From: Neocallimastix lanati (nom. inval.)
Lineage: Eukaryota; Neocallimastigomycota; Neocallimastigomycetes; Neocallimastigales; Neocallimastigaceae
Reading direction: 5' to 3'
Assembly: GCA_016946835.1 (NCBI GenBank)
Contig: JACVTC010000013.1
Span: 1,814,501-1,878,500, forward strand
DNA: 64,000 bases
Positions 33,101 through 43,942 of the stretch are shown here, in pieces. Within the stretch, counting starts at the first letter, position 1, and each line of letters opens with the position of its first letter. The translations under genes were made by a program, and so were the position numbers. Under the pieces are notes generated by a model that did no database searches, was not told the origin of the DNA, and worked only from the letters and a program-made list of their open reading frames with translations.

Positions 33101-33925
33101 CAGAAAACGGCGGGTAAGATTATTGTTAAGTTTTTTCTAGTAAATTATGAGAAAGGTTACGGTTGTGTAAAGATTCTCGAGTTTTGGGTTAAATTGGTCA
33201 GGTCAAGATGTTTGTATTAATTATAACAATTAATTAAATTTAAATAATAAATGACACACACAACGTTTTATAATTAAGAATTCAATTTTTAAGATTTATG
33301 TTTTATTAGAACTTTATTTAATATATTTAATAATAAATTTTACTAAGATTAATATTGTTATAATTAATATATTAACGTTATGATAGTTAAAGTTGTAAGA
33401 TTAATAATCTTACAAAGAATTCAAAGGATGGAATTTCAATTCCTTTTTATACTAAACTAAAATAATAATTAGCAATATAATTAAATAATTCATTTTAATC
33501 TTAATATATTCATACATGTATATAAACTATATAAATTATAATAATAAAATAATATTGATAAGAATCTTATAATAAAATAACTATATAATTATTCATAAAA
33601 CAATTTAATACTAAAACTAATTAATAATAAAGTAATATAAAATAAATTAAATTAAATTAAACTAGTAAAACTTAAATAAAAATTCTCTTTTGGAAATCTT
33701 AAGAATTATAATGAATTCCTTAGAAACTTTTAGAAAATAATTGAATAAAATTATATTATAATAAAACATATAAAACTTATAAACTTATTTAAAATATTAT
33801 AAAACTATTACTAATTACTAATTCTGTATTTTTAATTATTAATATTTGCTTATAAAAATTAGAAATATAATTCCAAGTTAAAGATTTGTATCTATATAAA
33901 TTAATAATTAATAATTAAGAGTCTT
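33101..33925 (-). repeat. Leader and LTR-like segment of the decayed Gypsy element
   Basis: AT-rich sequence upstream (on the minus strand) of the gag remnant. Positions 33665-33905 closely match 54265-54510 (shared blocks include AATTCCTTAGAA and ACTATTACTAAT), where the copy sits next to a chromovirus integrase remnant. Shared flanking of two chromovirus-like remnants suggests LTR sequence. The LTR ends were not determined. Confidence 0.5.
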
Positions 33926-33934
33926 ATTAAAAAT

Positions 33935-34538
33935 GGGAGAGTTGCATTTTCCCAGATTGCATTTCGCCAAGTGGCGTATTATTAAAATGTTGCATTTCCC
34001 CAAGTTGCATTTCGACAAATGACTTATTGATATAAGTAAATGAATGAATGAATAAATAAATATTCAAAATAATTTTTTTAAATAAAAATTCAAAATAATT
34101 TTTTTAAATAAAAATTCAAAATAATTTTTTTAAATTTGTTTTTATTATATTTTATAATTAATTATAGATATTTTTTGAAATAAAATAATTATTAATAATA
34201 TTTAATTATAAAAATATATTTAATTATAAAGATATATTTTAATATTTTGTAAAAAATAATATTATAACAATATTTTAATTATATAAATATATTTTTAAAA
34301 TAATAATATTTTATCATAAAAATATATTTTAATGTTCTTAAGCTAACCTAATCTAATAAAGATTAAAAATACTTTAATAATTATTGTATTTATTCATTTA
34401 TTTATTTATTTAATAATTCTCAATTTGGCGAAAAGCAACTTGGCGAAATGCCACATTTTTTTAATACGCCACATGCTTTCAAAATAATTGGCGAAACGCA
34501 ACCTGGCGAAATGCAATTTGGCGAAATGCCCCACACCC
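33935..34538. mobile_element. MULE-type MITE with 9-bp target-site duplication
   Basis: The element starts GGGAGAGTTGCATTTTCCC and ends GGCGAAATGCCCCACACCC. ATTAAAAAT flanks it at 33926-33934 and 34539-34547. A 9-bp duplication is typical of Mutator-like elements. The termini contain several tandem copies of a TTGCATTTCGCCAAG-like subrepeat. There is no coding capacity. A MULE transposase gene with a related terminus lies at 57955-59403. Confidence 0.75.
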
Positions 34539-34547
34539 ATTAAAAAT

Positions 34548-35066
34548 AATTAAATTTTTTTTTATAATTAAATTTTTTAAAGTCCAATATCTCGTCTCCT
34601 AGTTGTCCAATAGGTTTGAAATTAACATTTGTTGTAGTTCTCGGTCGTAGCTTTTTAATGAATATAAATTTAGTGTGTAATCACTGTGTTGTTATATTTC
34701 CATTATTTGTTGAATTGTCGTTATTTTTCTTCAAGTTATTTTTATCAAATTCTTAAGGGTTAAATTAAATTAAATTATCTTTAATAAATGTTAAAATAAT
34801 CACATTTTATTTTATATTTTTATATTATTAATATTATATTTTTATATTCTTATATTATTATCAATATTATATTTTTATATAATAAAAAAGAATAATAAAT
34901 AAATAATAAATAAGAACTTATTCAATTTGAGTCATAACAAATTGAATAAAAAGCTTATTGAATTAGTTTTAGTTTTTTATAACTTTATTTTATTTTAGAT
35001 TAGTTTTTGTTTATTTTATATTGAATATATGTTTAAATAAATAGAAATAGTATTTTATAATATAAT
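34548..35066. other. AT-rich spacer, no gene seen
   Basis: About 34790-34885 is the inverted relative of the interior of the first MITE (30780-30885), so it is MITE debris. The less AT-rich patch at 34575-34650 has no recognisable coding content. Confidence 0.35.
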
Positions 35067-35592
35067 TAAGAAAAAATATAAATACATGTAAAATTATTTT
35101 ATTTAAAAAATGTAATTGTTATTAACTATTTTGCAGTTAATAACTAATAAAAAAGAATTTTTTAATAAAGAGATCAATAAAGGAATTTTTTTTAATAAAA
35201 CAAATTTTATTTGTGTATTATTATTGATAGTGTTTTTATTTTTTTTTTTGTGTAATTGTACTCTGCTGCTTACGAATACTTTACAATAATGAAATAGCAA
35301 GTATGAATAATAATATACATAATAATGAAATAGCAAGTATGAATAATAATATACATAATAATGAAATAGCAAGTATGAATAAAAATAATGTTTTGAATAT
35401 GTAATGAATCCGTCAATTAAAACAGATTATAACAATAAAAAACACTTTACAATTTAAACAAATAAGTAAATTCTTTTATTATTAATTTTTTTTGTTAATA
35501 TAAATTTCTTTTATGTTATTAACTGTAAAATAGTTAATAACTAATACATCGATTTAATTGAGAAAATTTACATGTATTTATATTTTTTCTTA
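35067..35592. mobile_element. Candidate MITE with about 78-bp terminal inverted repeats
   Basis: TAAGAAAAAATATAAATACA begins the left end at 35067, and its exact complement closes the right end at 35592. The inverted repeats continue inward, with mismatches, to GTTATTAACT/AGTTAATAAC near 35118-35145 and 35514-35541. The interior has three 36-bp direct repeats. I found no convincing target duplication, so this is a candidate only. Confidence 0.45.
35291..35398. repeat. 36-bp tandem repeat, three copies
   Basis: Units starting GAAATAGCAAGTATGAATAA lie at 35291, 35327 and 35363. Confidence 0.8.
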
Positions 35593-36377
35593 TTACATTA
35601 TTAATATATAATGTTATTTAATAATATATATAAAGCTATTTATTTATAAACAAAAGATTTTTTAATTAATAATTTTTATTATTTATTAATTTACTAAAAC
35701 TAAAATTAATTTTTTAAACTATTTATTTTATTTATTATTTTAATACTTATAATAATTTTAATTATATATTTAATATTGAAAAACTATTTTTATAAATATT
35801 AACTATTTAAGATTATTCCTAAATTAATATTTAACTATTTAAAACTAAACTAACTAATTAAACTAATTAAAAAATATTTTCAATTTAAAAAATAATTAAA
35901 TTTTATTTCAATAAATTTTATATTAAAAAATTTCATATACATTAAATAAATTAAAATTTCATATACATTAAATAAATTAATTGTACGAAAAATTAATCTA
36001 TTTAATGTATTAAAGATTTATTAAATCTTTACAGAATAATTACCAAAATAATGAAAATGAAAATCTTGTTATGATAGATAAATATATAATTGAATCATTT
36101 CAAGATAAAATAAACAAAACAAATTGTAAATGAACAAATTATTGAAATGTTTGAATGAAATCGACGAAAAGAACAATAACATCCAGAAAATTATTAAAGA
36201 ATATTTACAAATTATGAATTTTGATAATACTTATTATGAAAATTATCAAAAATATATCAAAATAATTAATAAATATAATAATATTTTAAAAGTTAATTTC
36301 GATAATCCAGGAAAAAAAATTGATAAAAATGTAAACAAAATAGTTTAGGGGAAAAAACTGGTGAAAATTATAAATAT
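35593..36377. other. AT-rich spacer with a doubtful small frame
   Basis: It is mostly featureless. A 72-codon frame at 36130-36348 (Asn/Lys/Ile-rich, starting MNKLLKCLNEIDEKNNN) is followed by an integrase remnant. Its composition is what random AT-rich DNA gives, so I do not call it a gene, although it could be a diverged piece of the same retroelement. Confidence 0.3.
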
Positions 36378-36713
36378 ATGATGAAAAATATTTATTCAGA
36401 AAAAAAAATTTTTAATAATAAAAATATTTGCCAAAAATTGATCAAGGAAGCAATAGAAAATATCGGGACTGTAAATAAACTATTGAGTAACCGCCGTAAA
36501 CAAATAAGAAGAATGCGTTCGAATTATAAACCAAGGGATCTAGTATTTGTAAAGGTTTTCAATAGAAGAAAGTTAGATCCATACTTTACCGGACCTTTAA
36601 AAATAATAAAAAAGGTGTTCAATACCGTTACAATTTATGAACCTATTTCAGGGGAGATTGCTGAAAGAAATATACATTTAAAAAATGTAATCCCATATTT
36701 TTCTGAATTATAA
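36378..36713 (+). pseudogene. Ty3/Gypsy integrase C-terminus remnant (left)
   Basis: From about 36434 it reads LIKEAIENIGTVNKLLSNRR, RMRSNYKPRDLVFVKVF, KLDPYFTGPLKIIKK and ERNIHLKNVIPYFSEL. It aligns with the last ~95 residues of the intact Pol at 15021-19613 and is probably a sister family. Everything upstream of the C-terminal GPY/F-type module is missing. The outer edge of the inverted repeat (36508) falls inside this frame. Confidence 0.85.
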
Positions 36714-36715
36714 GG

Positions 36716-36760
36716 ACTTCAAGGAACGAAGTGTACTCTTAAGAGGGGACGTCTTGGAAC
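36716..36760 (+). promoter_or_regulatory. Conserved hairpin, polypurine tract and LTR-like start
   Basis: ACTTC-AAGGAAC-GAAGT (36716-36732) directly follows the integrase stop. Then AAGAGGGGACGTCT precedes TGGAACGTCACGTTC at 36755, the probable LTR start. The arrangement mirrors 21030-21068 of the intact element. The inverted copy lies near 51835-51890. Confidence 0.6.
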
Positions 36761-37950
36761 GTCACGTTCAGAAAAATAAGAAATTCTTAAATTTAAGAAA
36801 TAACCTAATCAAAAAAATAAAAAAAAAAAAAAATAAATTATTTAAATTAATATTAAATTAGTTTATATGAATAAGTAATTAAATAATGATAGTTATTTAA
36901 CAAACAATTAAATTATTAAATCAAAGTATATTTTTAATTAAAAATTAGTATTTTTATTTATGTAAATAATAAATTAAATAGTTAAATAATTCTAAAATAC
37001 AAAAATTCATAAATAATATGTATTTAAAACAAATATTTTAATTATTTTAAAAGTATATTTAGTTAAAAAATATTAAATATTCAATTTATATTATTAATTA
37101 AATAGTATAAAAATTATAAATAAAATTAGGAAAATAATTAAAAGGTATAAAAATATTTAAGTAAAATTTTAAAAACATATATAAATAGGAAAATTTACAA
37201 AAAGAAACATTTAGGAAAAATTAATAAAAATAAAAATAAAAATAAAAAAAAAAAAAACAAAAATAAAATTATTATCTATAAAAAAAAATATAAAATTTTA
37301 CATTTAATAGAGCAACTCGTCCCATTATTGGTAAAGAACGAATATATAATGGATTGCTAACTAGAGACCATTATATTGTTCTTTACTTAATATTACTTTA
37401 CTATATTTTCTATAATAAAATATTTTATAAATATAATTTTTTTTCTTTATATTTTTATTAGAGTTATTAAAATATTATCAATAATTCTATATTTTTATTA
37501 TTAATATCATTATCTATAAAATAACTTTTTATTTTATTATTTTATTAAAATATTTATTATCAATATTAATATTTTATTTTATTTTTATTTTTAAATGTAT
37601 TATTATTATATTATTATATTATAACAATATTAAAATTGTATTCTTTTTAATATATTATTTTATTTTTAAAATTGATTTTTTATTTAATAAAAATTTCTAT
37701 TCAATTCTTCACAAACAAAATCAAATCAAATCTGAATAGATTAATAATAAATATTCAATATATTATATCTTTTAAATTTATTTTATATAAAATATAAGAA
37801 TATTATATTAATTTTATTGATTAAAATAACATAATTTTTCTGTAAAATCTTTTTAAATTTTGTTTATTGCTTTTCGTATATATTAAATACTTTAGTTTTA
37901 GTATATGAAAAATAATATAAAATTATATAATCAAAATTTATTAAAGGTTT
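36761..37950. other. LTR-like and AT-rich DNA within the left arm
   Basis: This is presumably 3' LTR sequence of the left Ty3-type remnant followed by other AT-rich DNA. It contains a notable stem-loop at 37332-37385: TAAAGAAC pairs with GTTCTTTA, and inside it ATAATGG pairs with CCATTAT. The same stem-loop is present in the right arm near 51223-51276. The LTR end could not be located. Confidence 0.4.
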
Positions 37951-38400
37951 ATGAATACCATCTTTAGACTCCATGGTTTACCCAATGAAATTCTATCCGA
38001 TCGTGGTACTCAGTTCACTTCTAAATTCTGGACTGGTCTTAGTAAGATTTTGAACATCTCGATGAAACTCTCTTCTCCTTTTCACCATCAAACCAATGGT
38101 CTAACGGAGAGGGTGAACTCCGTCATCGAACAATTCCTTCGTTGCTATTCAAATTTTAAAGGTTCAAACTGGAACGACTATCTATTTCTAGCTGAATTCT
38201 ACTACAACAGTATAGCTCAAGAATCCTTAAGAAACTCACCTTTTTTATGTCAACTACGGATACAACTCAAGATTCTCACCTTTGATACCTAACATATCCG
38301 ATGTTCCTCTCGTAGAAGAATTTAAAAAAAAAATTTATCAGAACTTTTCAAATAACTCAAAAAAAATTTCGATTTTCCTAAACTAAATTTTTATTGTAAT
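37951..38400 (+). pseudogene. Chromovirus-type integrase fragment A (left arm)
   Basis: It reads RLHGLPNEILSDRGTQFTS and HHQTNGLTERVNSVIEQFLR, then DYLFLAEFYYNS. This holds the second Asp and the Glu of the DDE integrase core with the usual D-35-E region. After about 38245 the frame breaks; the expected continuation (ending in IPNISDVPLVEEF-like sequence) is in another frame. The N-terminal half and the rest of pol are absent. An inverted copy lies at 50199-50650. Confidence 0.8.
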
Positions 38401-38415
38401 AATTTTCATAAAATT

Positions 38416-38760
38416 AAGGAGAGAGTGAACTCCGTTGTGGAACAATATCTAAGATGTTTTTCAAATTATACAGGTTCTGATTGGAAAAACTACCTCAGTT
38501 TTGCCGAATTTAGCTATAACAATGCTGTTCAAGAATCTACTGGTTTTTGTCCTTTCTTTCTTAACTATGGTTTTCATCCAAAACATTCACCTTTAATTCC
38601 TGAGCAAATCAATGTACCTCGTGATGTAGAGTTTACCAAAGATTTTCAAGATTTAATGAAGAAGTTTAAAGAAAACTTATAAATCGCCAATAAGTATAGA
38701 TCTAAACCACCAAACTTTGAAAAAAGTGATAAAGTTTGGCTCGACAACTCTTTTAATATA
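38416..38760 (+). pseudogene. Chromovirus-type integrase fragment B (left arm)
   Basis: It starts within the same integrase block (ERVNSVVEQYLRCFSNYTG), overlapping in content with fragment A. It is therefore a second copy, not a continuation. It continues through AEFSYNNAVQESTG and FFLNYGFHPKHSPL to TKDFQDLMKKFKENL, then a stop and ANKYRSKPPNFEKSDKVWL. That is the DDE C-terminal part leading toward the GPY/F module. An inverted copy lies at 49840-50186. Confidence 0.8.
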
Positions 38761-39659
38761 AATAGGAGTGAATTTTCCTATAAAAATATTTTATACTTTG
38801 AGTTTTTATTAATAAAACATTAACTTGTTAAGTTAATTAATGTGTTTTTGATAATACATTTATAATTAATGAAATAAATATAAATAAAAATATTTTACTT
38901 GTTTTAATTAAAGGTTTTAAGTGTTTTATTTTTAAATTTATTGTTAAGAACCATTTCGTTACACCAAGATATCTTAAATCATAATGTATTATAATTATAT
39001 ATATGATGGGATTTTTCCATTTTTTACCTACTAATACAAAGACATGAAAAATCCATGCACAAAAATAAACATTAATGGCGGATAAAAAAATAACTTTGAT
39101 ATATATTCTATTTTGAATTAATGTCATAACTTTCAAGAAAAGCATTAACCATTTTTAAATTATATATATATAAAAAAAAAAACTATATTTTTATTGTTTA
39201 TTAAGATTTATTTTTAGTTTTATTTCTATCTTTATTTTAATTTTTATTTTTTATTTTTTATTTTCTAATTATTTTTTTTATTTATATCTCTATTTTTATT
39301 ATTACTTATATTTATACAAAAAAAAAAAATACTTAATAGAAAATTTGTATTATAGTATATACATATTAAAATTATAGTCTATATTACTTTGAATATTAAG
39401 AATATTATGTATAATTCTTTATTATAAATCTTATAATTATATTCTTAATAATATTATTTAAATAAATATACTATTGGATACAATACCCAAAGGTTTATTA
39501 TAAAGATTGCTGTTATAATATCATCTAATATATCTATCATAACCTATATTTTTAGATTAGGATTAAAATATATTAGAATTAGTATATTTGTAAAATAATT
39601 TTAAGTTATTTAAAATTATAACCATAGTAAAACCTCTAATCGAGCTAGTAAATATTTAA

Positions 39660-39912
39660 ATTGGGTTAGGTTATATTGACCTCGTTTCAAAGAAAAGTTA
39701 GGTACTGGAGAGGCACACCAAGAAAAAGCATACTTGAAAATTCTCATCGATATTATGCATATCAGAGCGCCAATGCTGAACATTCAGTAAAGGCAGTCCA
39801 GCAGGGACAATATCAGCCTATTCAAAAACATAAGGAAGGGTTGTTTGTAACTACCTCAATATTCCCCATGCCTTGAGGAAAGGGGGCTGAAAATAAGGAC
39901 GATATATACTAG

Positions 39913-39950
<38 letters not shown>
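39660..39950 (+). mobile_element. 5'-truncated SINE/LINE-tail-like fragment with poly(A)
   Basis: A patch of lower A+T with GAGCGCCAATGC at 39765 and GTCC-AGCAG-GGAC at 39796-39808, ending in a roughly 33-bp poly(A) (39917-39949). The block is shared with the SINE-like element at 46239-46799 and the LINE at 5887-5929. Sequence on either side of the block differs from both, so it is another family or a diverged member. A 66-codon frame here is incidental. Confidence 0.6.
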
Positions 39951-39951
<1 letters not shown>

Positions 39952-40100
39952 AAATATAAAGTATTTTATAAGAAAGTATTTAATTTATATATATATATAT
40001 CAGCTATTTATATAATTATTTATTATTTCTATTTAAGTATTTATTATTATTATTATTTAATTATTTATTATTATTATTTAGTTATTTGTTTTGAATAGAT

Positions 40101-40806
40101 TAATATTAATTATTCAGTCTTTTTAGTAAACAAAATAATAAAGAAAAAATTTTATTTTAAAAAATAAATATTTAAAAATAATAACACAGTTTTATTTATT
40201 TCTAAACCTGATTATAATTTATTTATTTACTTTTTTAACTTACTTATTTACTTTTTTTACTTAAAATAAAAAACAATATAAAAAATAGATAATTATTCTC
40301 TATCATAATATTGGTATAAAACAACTATTTGTAGTAACATATTTGTATATTAATAATAATTATTAAATATTAAATTTATATCTTTTTGATAATAAAAAAT
40401 TTATTTTATTTCAATATGTATTATTATGATTATAATAATTATAATTAATATTAATTATTCAGTCTTTTTAGTAAACAAAATAATAAAGAAAATATTTTAT
40501 TTTAAAAAATAAATATTTAAAAATAATAACACAATTTTATTTATTTCTAAACCTGATTATAATTTATTTATTTAGTTTTTTAACTTATTTATTTACTTTT
40601 TTAACTTAAAATAAAAAACAATAGAATATAAAAAATAGATAATTATTCTCTATCATAATATTAGTATAAAGCAACTATTTGTAGTAACATATTTGTATAT
40701 TAATAATAATTATTAAATATTAAATTTATATCTTTTTGATAATAATTATTTTATTTTATTTTATTTTATTTCAATATGTATTATTATGATTATAATAATT
40801 ATAATT
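40101..40806. repeat. 345-bp direct tandem duplication
   Basis: TAATATTAATTATTCAGTCT at 40101 recurs at 40446 and the copies stay similar to about 40806. The AGTAACATATTTGTATATTA block inside is also found near 22708 and 23750, linking it to the dispersed repeat there. Confidence 0.75.
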
Positions 40807-40905
40807 CTTTAATTATAAATTAGAATATATAATTAATATATATATTAAATTAATATATATATTTAATTATATTTAATAATAATAATAATTTAAATACTCA
40901 TTTAT

Positions 40906-41602
40906 TTTATTAAATATAAGAAAAAAAAAGGGAAAAAAAAAACTTAAAAAAAATTATACAAAATTATTTATATATATATATAAAAAGAATAGTTTTAAAT
41001 ATTTTGTGTAACTTGTATATATATTACAATATACACGTATTATCCACAATCTAATACAAATTATATATTATAAAAATTTTAGAATATAAATGATTTTTTT
41101 CTTTTTTTTTTTTATTCGTCTATATATATTGTTTTAATAATTTTAAATATTTATATTATTTAATTATATTAAATTATGATATAGAATACAAATAAAAACT
41201 TTAATTAATATAAAAATTAATTTATTATAGACACATAAATATATTAAAAAATTATGTTAATTATAAATTGATAAATTATTGCAATTGTGTCTAGTGAAAA
41301 TATCATTAGAACTTAGGAAATTAATGATATCATAAAAATATGAAATTCATGAGTGTGTTGCATTTCGCAAAATTTCATTTCGGAAAAGTTTCATTTCACA
41401 AAATTTTTTGTGTCATTTTGCAAAAGTTCATTTCGCAAATTTTTAATAAATAGATAAATAAATAATAAAATAAATAAAAAATAAAAAAAAATAAAAAATA
41501 AAAAATAAAAAATAAAGAATAAAAATTTGAAAAAATAAATACCACCTAAAATTATCCTAACTTTGTGCTAATTTTAACTCCCTTTTTTTTATGATATCCT
41601 CA

Positions 41603-41638
<36 letters not shown>

Positions 41639-43010
41639 GGATTATTTATAAATATTTCTTTTATTAAAAAAAATTATTAGTAATTTAAGATTTTTTAAAA
41701 TACTGCGCAAGGACTTAAAAGGTGTAAACTGATCAATTAAATTATTATTTATATATTATTTTTTAATCTTTTTAATAATTATATTTTAATAGTTATATTT
41801 TAAATTATTATCCTTTATATCTTTTAAATTATTAATACTTATTTTTATATATATATAAAACTATTATTAATCACATATATTTATTGAAATATAATAAAAC
41901 GTTTAAAATGTATGATAAAATATGTTATTTTTTTAAAGCTTTAATTCTAATGAATATTTATTATTATATAATGTATATTTATTATATATATGTAATATAT
42001 ATATATTTTTTTTAAAAAAAAATTTTAAATTTATTTATTTATTATAGTTTTATTTATTTATATATATTTATTTAGTTATTTATTTAAATTATATATATTA
42101 TTTATTTGCTTTATTATTAATTTATTCATTTATTAACTTTTAAAAAATTTTCCGAAATGAAACTTTCTGAAATGAAATTTTTCGAAATGCACCTCCCACG
42201 AAATTCATTGTGTATTATTAATAATTTATTATACTAAATAATTTTTATTTTATTACTAATAATTATTATATTTTATAACATTTTATTATTTTATTATGTA
42301 TATATATATTTTATTAAACTTTATATTTTATTATATGAAAACTTTATTATAAATTAGTATAAATGTAAATTATTTTATATTGTGTATTTGTTAAGTTGTT
42401 AATTAATTAATTATTATTACTAAAGAAATAAAAATAAATATTAAAAATAATATAATCGCTTCTCCCCAAAAGTTGAAAGTAGAATCGAGTTATATCAATT
42501 ATAATAATAACTTAAATACTTATTTATTTTATTATAATCATAATAAATAATAATATTTTATTTTTTATTTAACGTAAGAAAAAAAAAAGGAAAAAAAAAT
42601 CTTATTTAAAAAAAAATATACAAAATTATTTTTTTATATATATATAAAAAAAAAATTGTTTTAAGTATTTTGTGTAACTTTTATAATTTTTGTAATTTTA
42701 AATATTTATATTATTTAATTAAATTATAATAATAATTTAAATAATCATTTATTTTATTAAACATAAGAATAAAAAAAAGGAAAAAAGAAATCTTTTTAAA
42801 AAAAAATTATATAAAATTATCTTTTTATATACAAAAAAGAATTGTTTTAAATATTTTGTGTAACCCGTATATATGTTTCAATATACATGTATAATCCACA
42901 ATCTAATACAATTATATATTACAAAATTTTAGAATATAATGTTTTTTTTCTTTTTTTTTTTATTCGTCCATATATATTGTTTTAATAATTTTAAATAATA
43001 ATAATGTAAC
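40906..43010. repeat. Direct repeats of about 260 bp flanking the arm MITE
   Basis: The block at 40906-41160 (with TTTTAAATATTTTGTGTAAC, AATCCACAATCTAATACAA-like and TATATATTGTTTTAATAATT) recurs at about 42755-43010, with a partial third copy at 42545-42700. Inverted counterparts lie at about 47170-47420 and 49000-49270. It is AT-rich, non-coding and of unknown origin, possibly solo LTRs. Confidence 0.55.
41351..42199. mobile_element. MULE-type MITE, left-arm copy, with 9-bp target duplication
   Basis: GAAATTCAT flanks it at 41342-41350 and 42200-42208. The left end is GAGTGTGTTGCATTTCGC, the right end reads GAAATGCACCTCCCAC, and both are followed inward by repeated CATTTCGGAAAAGTTT-like subrepeats. 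There is no coding capacity. Its counterpart at 47948-48819 has the same duplication, so it inserted before the inverted duplication formed. Confidence 0.8.
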
Positions 43011-43092
43011 TATAATTTTATTGAATATATTAAAAAAAGTTTTTAAAAACACAAAGATATTATATAATTTGTCTTTTGCATATAAACATATA

Positions 43093-43126
<34 letters not shown>

Positions 43127-43942
43127 TATTAAATAATATTTTAATTTAATGTTTTTAATAAATAAAAAAAATAAATATTATAAAATTGTTTAAAGACTTA
43201 TTATTTCAAAAATGAATTTATTTATTTATTCTTTTATAAATTACATGAATACTTAAATAAATAATAATAGATAAAAGTTTGCAATAATTGTGGCAATAAA
43301 AAAAATTTATTTATTTATTTATTGTTAAAAATATATATATAACGTAGCAATTGATTAAGAAATTTTAAGCACATTGCGAAATTCACATCAATGATGATTT
43401 AATATATATTGTATATACACTAAATATATATATATATATAAAATAACTTTTTTTCCCTATTTTTCTTCTATTTCCTTTTTTAATTATTTTTTTCCTTGTA
43501 TATATAAATTGTTTAAATGTTGACAATTTATTAAATAAAAGATTTTTTTAAAAGTTTTTTCATTATAAAGTTAAGTTTTAAACACAAAAAAAAAATTTTT
43601 TCTCATCTAAATTAATATTTTTTACGTCATAGTTTTTAATTTATAATTTATTATGTATTAATTATTAATAGTTGTTATTAAAAAGTATACAGTAATTTAA
43701 AAAGAATATCAATTTAGAAATAAAATAAAAAATAAAAAAAGTATTATATATAAAATTTTCATATATATATAAAATGATATTTCTTTTTTTTATAATATCA
43801 TAATTAAAAAAAAAAAAAAAATTATAATATATTACATATATTATAATATAAATATAGAAAAATAATAATTAATAAGATAAACATAGAAAACTATAATAAA
43901 ATATATTGTTAAATTAAAAAAATATTTAGTTAAATTCATAAA
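42209..43942. other. Inner part of the left arm and upstream region of the phosphatase gene
   Basis: It contains arm repeats up to about 43413 and then about 530 bp of unique AT-rich DNA before the phosphatase ATG, presumably its promoter. No motif can be assigned. The TTCACATCAATGATGATTTA stretch near 43385-43405 is the last part shared with the other arm. Confidence 0.45.

Larger units (their letters stand above)
39316..40864. other. Segment present only in the left arm of the inverted repeat
   Basis: The right arm passes directly from the equivalent of 39315 to that of 40865 at about 49300-49310. The segment contains a retroelement tail with poly(A) (39660-39950) and a 345-bp tandem duplication. 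It is either an insertion in this arm or a deletion in the other. No flanking duplication was recognised. Confidence 0.7.
36508..43413. repeat. Left arm of a large inverted repeat
   Basis: It matches the reverse complement of 46113-52092. The outer edge is at GAAGAATGCGTTCGAATTAT (36508). The inner edge follows the TCACATCAATGATGATTTAA block (about 43387-43406). Two integrase fragments (113 and 85 residues) translate the same in both arms, and a third stretch differs by one residue in 102, so identity is high but not complete. This arm has an extra ~1.55-kb segment (39316-40864); the other arm has an extra SINE-like insertion. The ~2.7-kb spacer carries the phosphatase gene. Confidence 0.9.

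Noticed and set aside
36130-36348. 72-codon frame as a host gene
   Set aside because: Low-complexity Asn/Lys/Ile composition, no domain, and it abuts a retroelement remnant.
38837-39145. 102-codon hydrophobic frame present in both inverted-repeat arms (also 49456-49764) as a possible membrane protein
   Set aside because: The arms are too similar for conservation to be informative, residues are those of AT-rich noise, and there is no start context or homologous domain.
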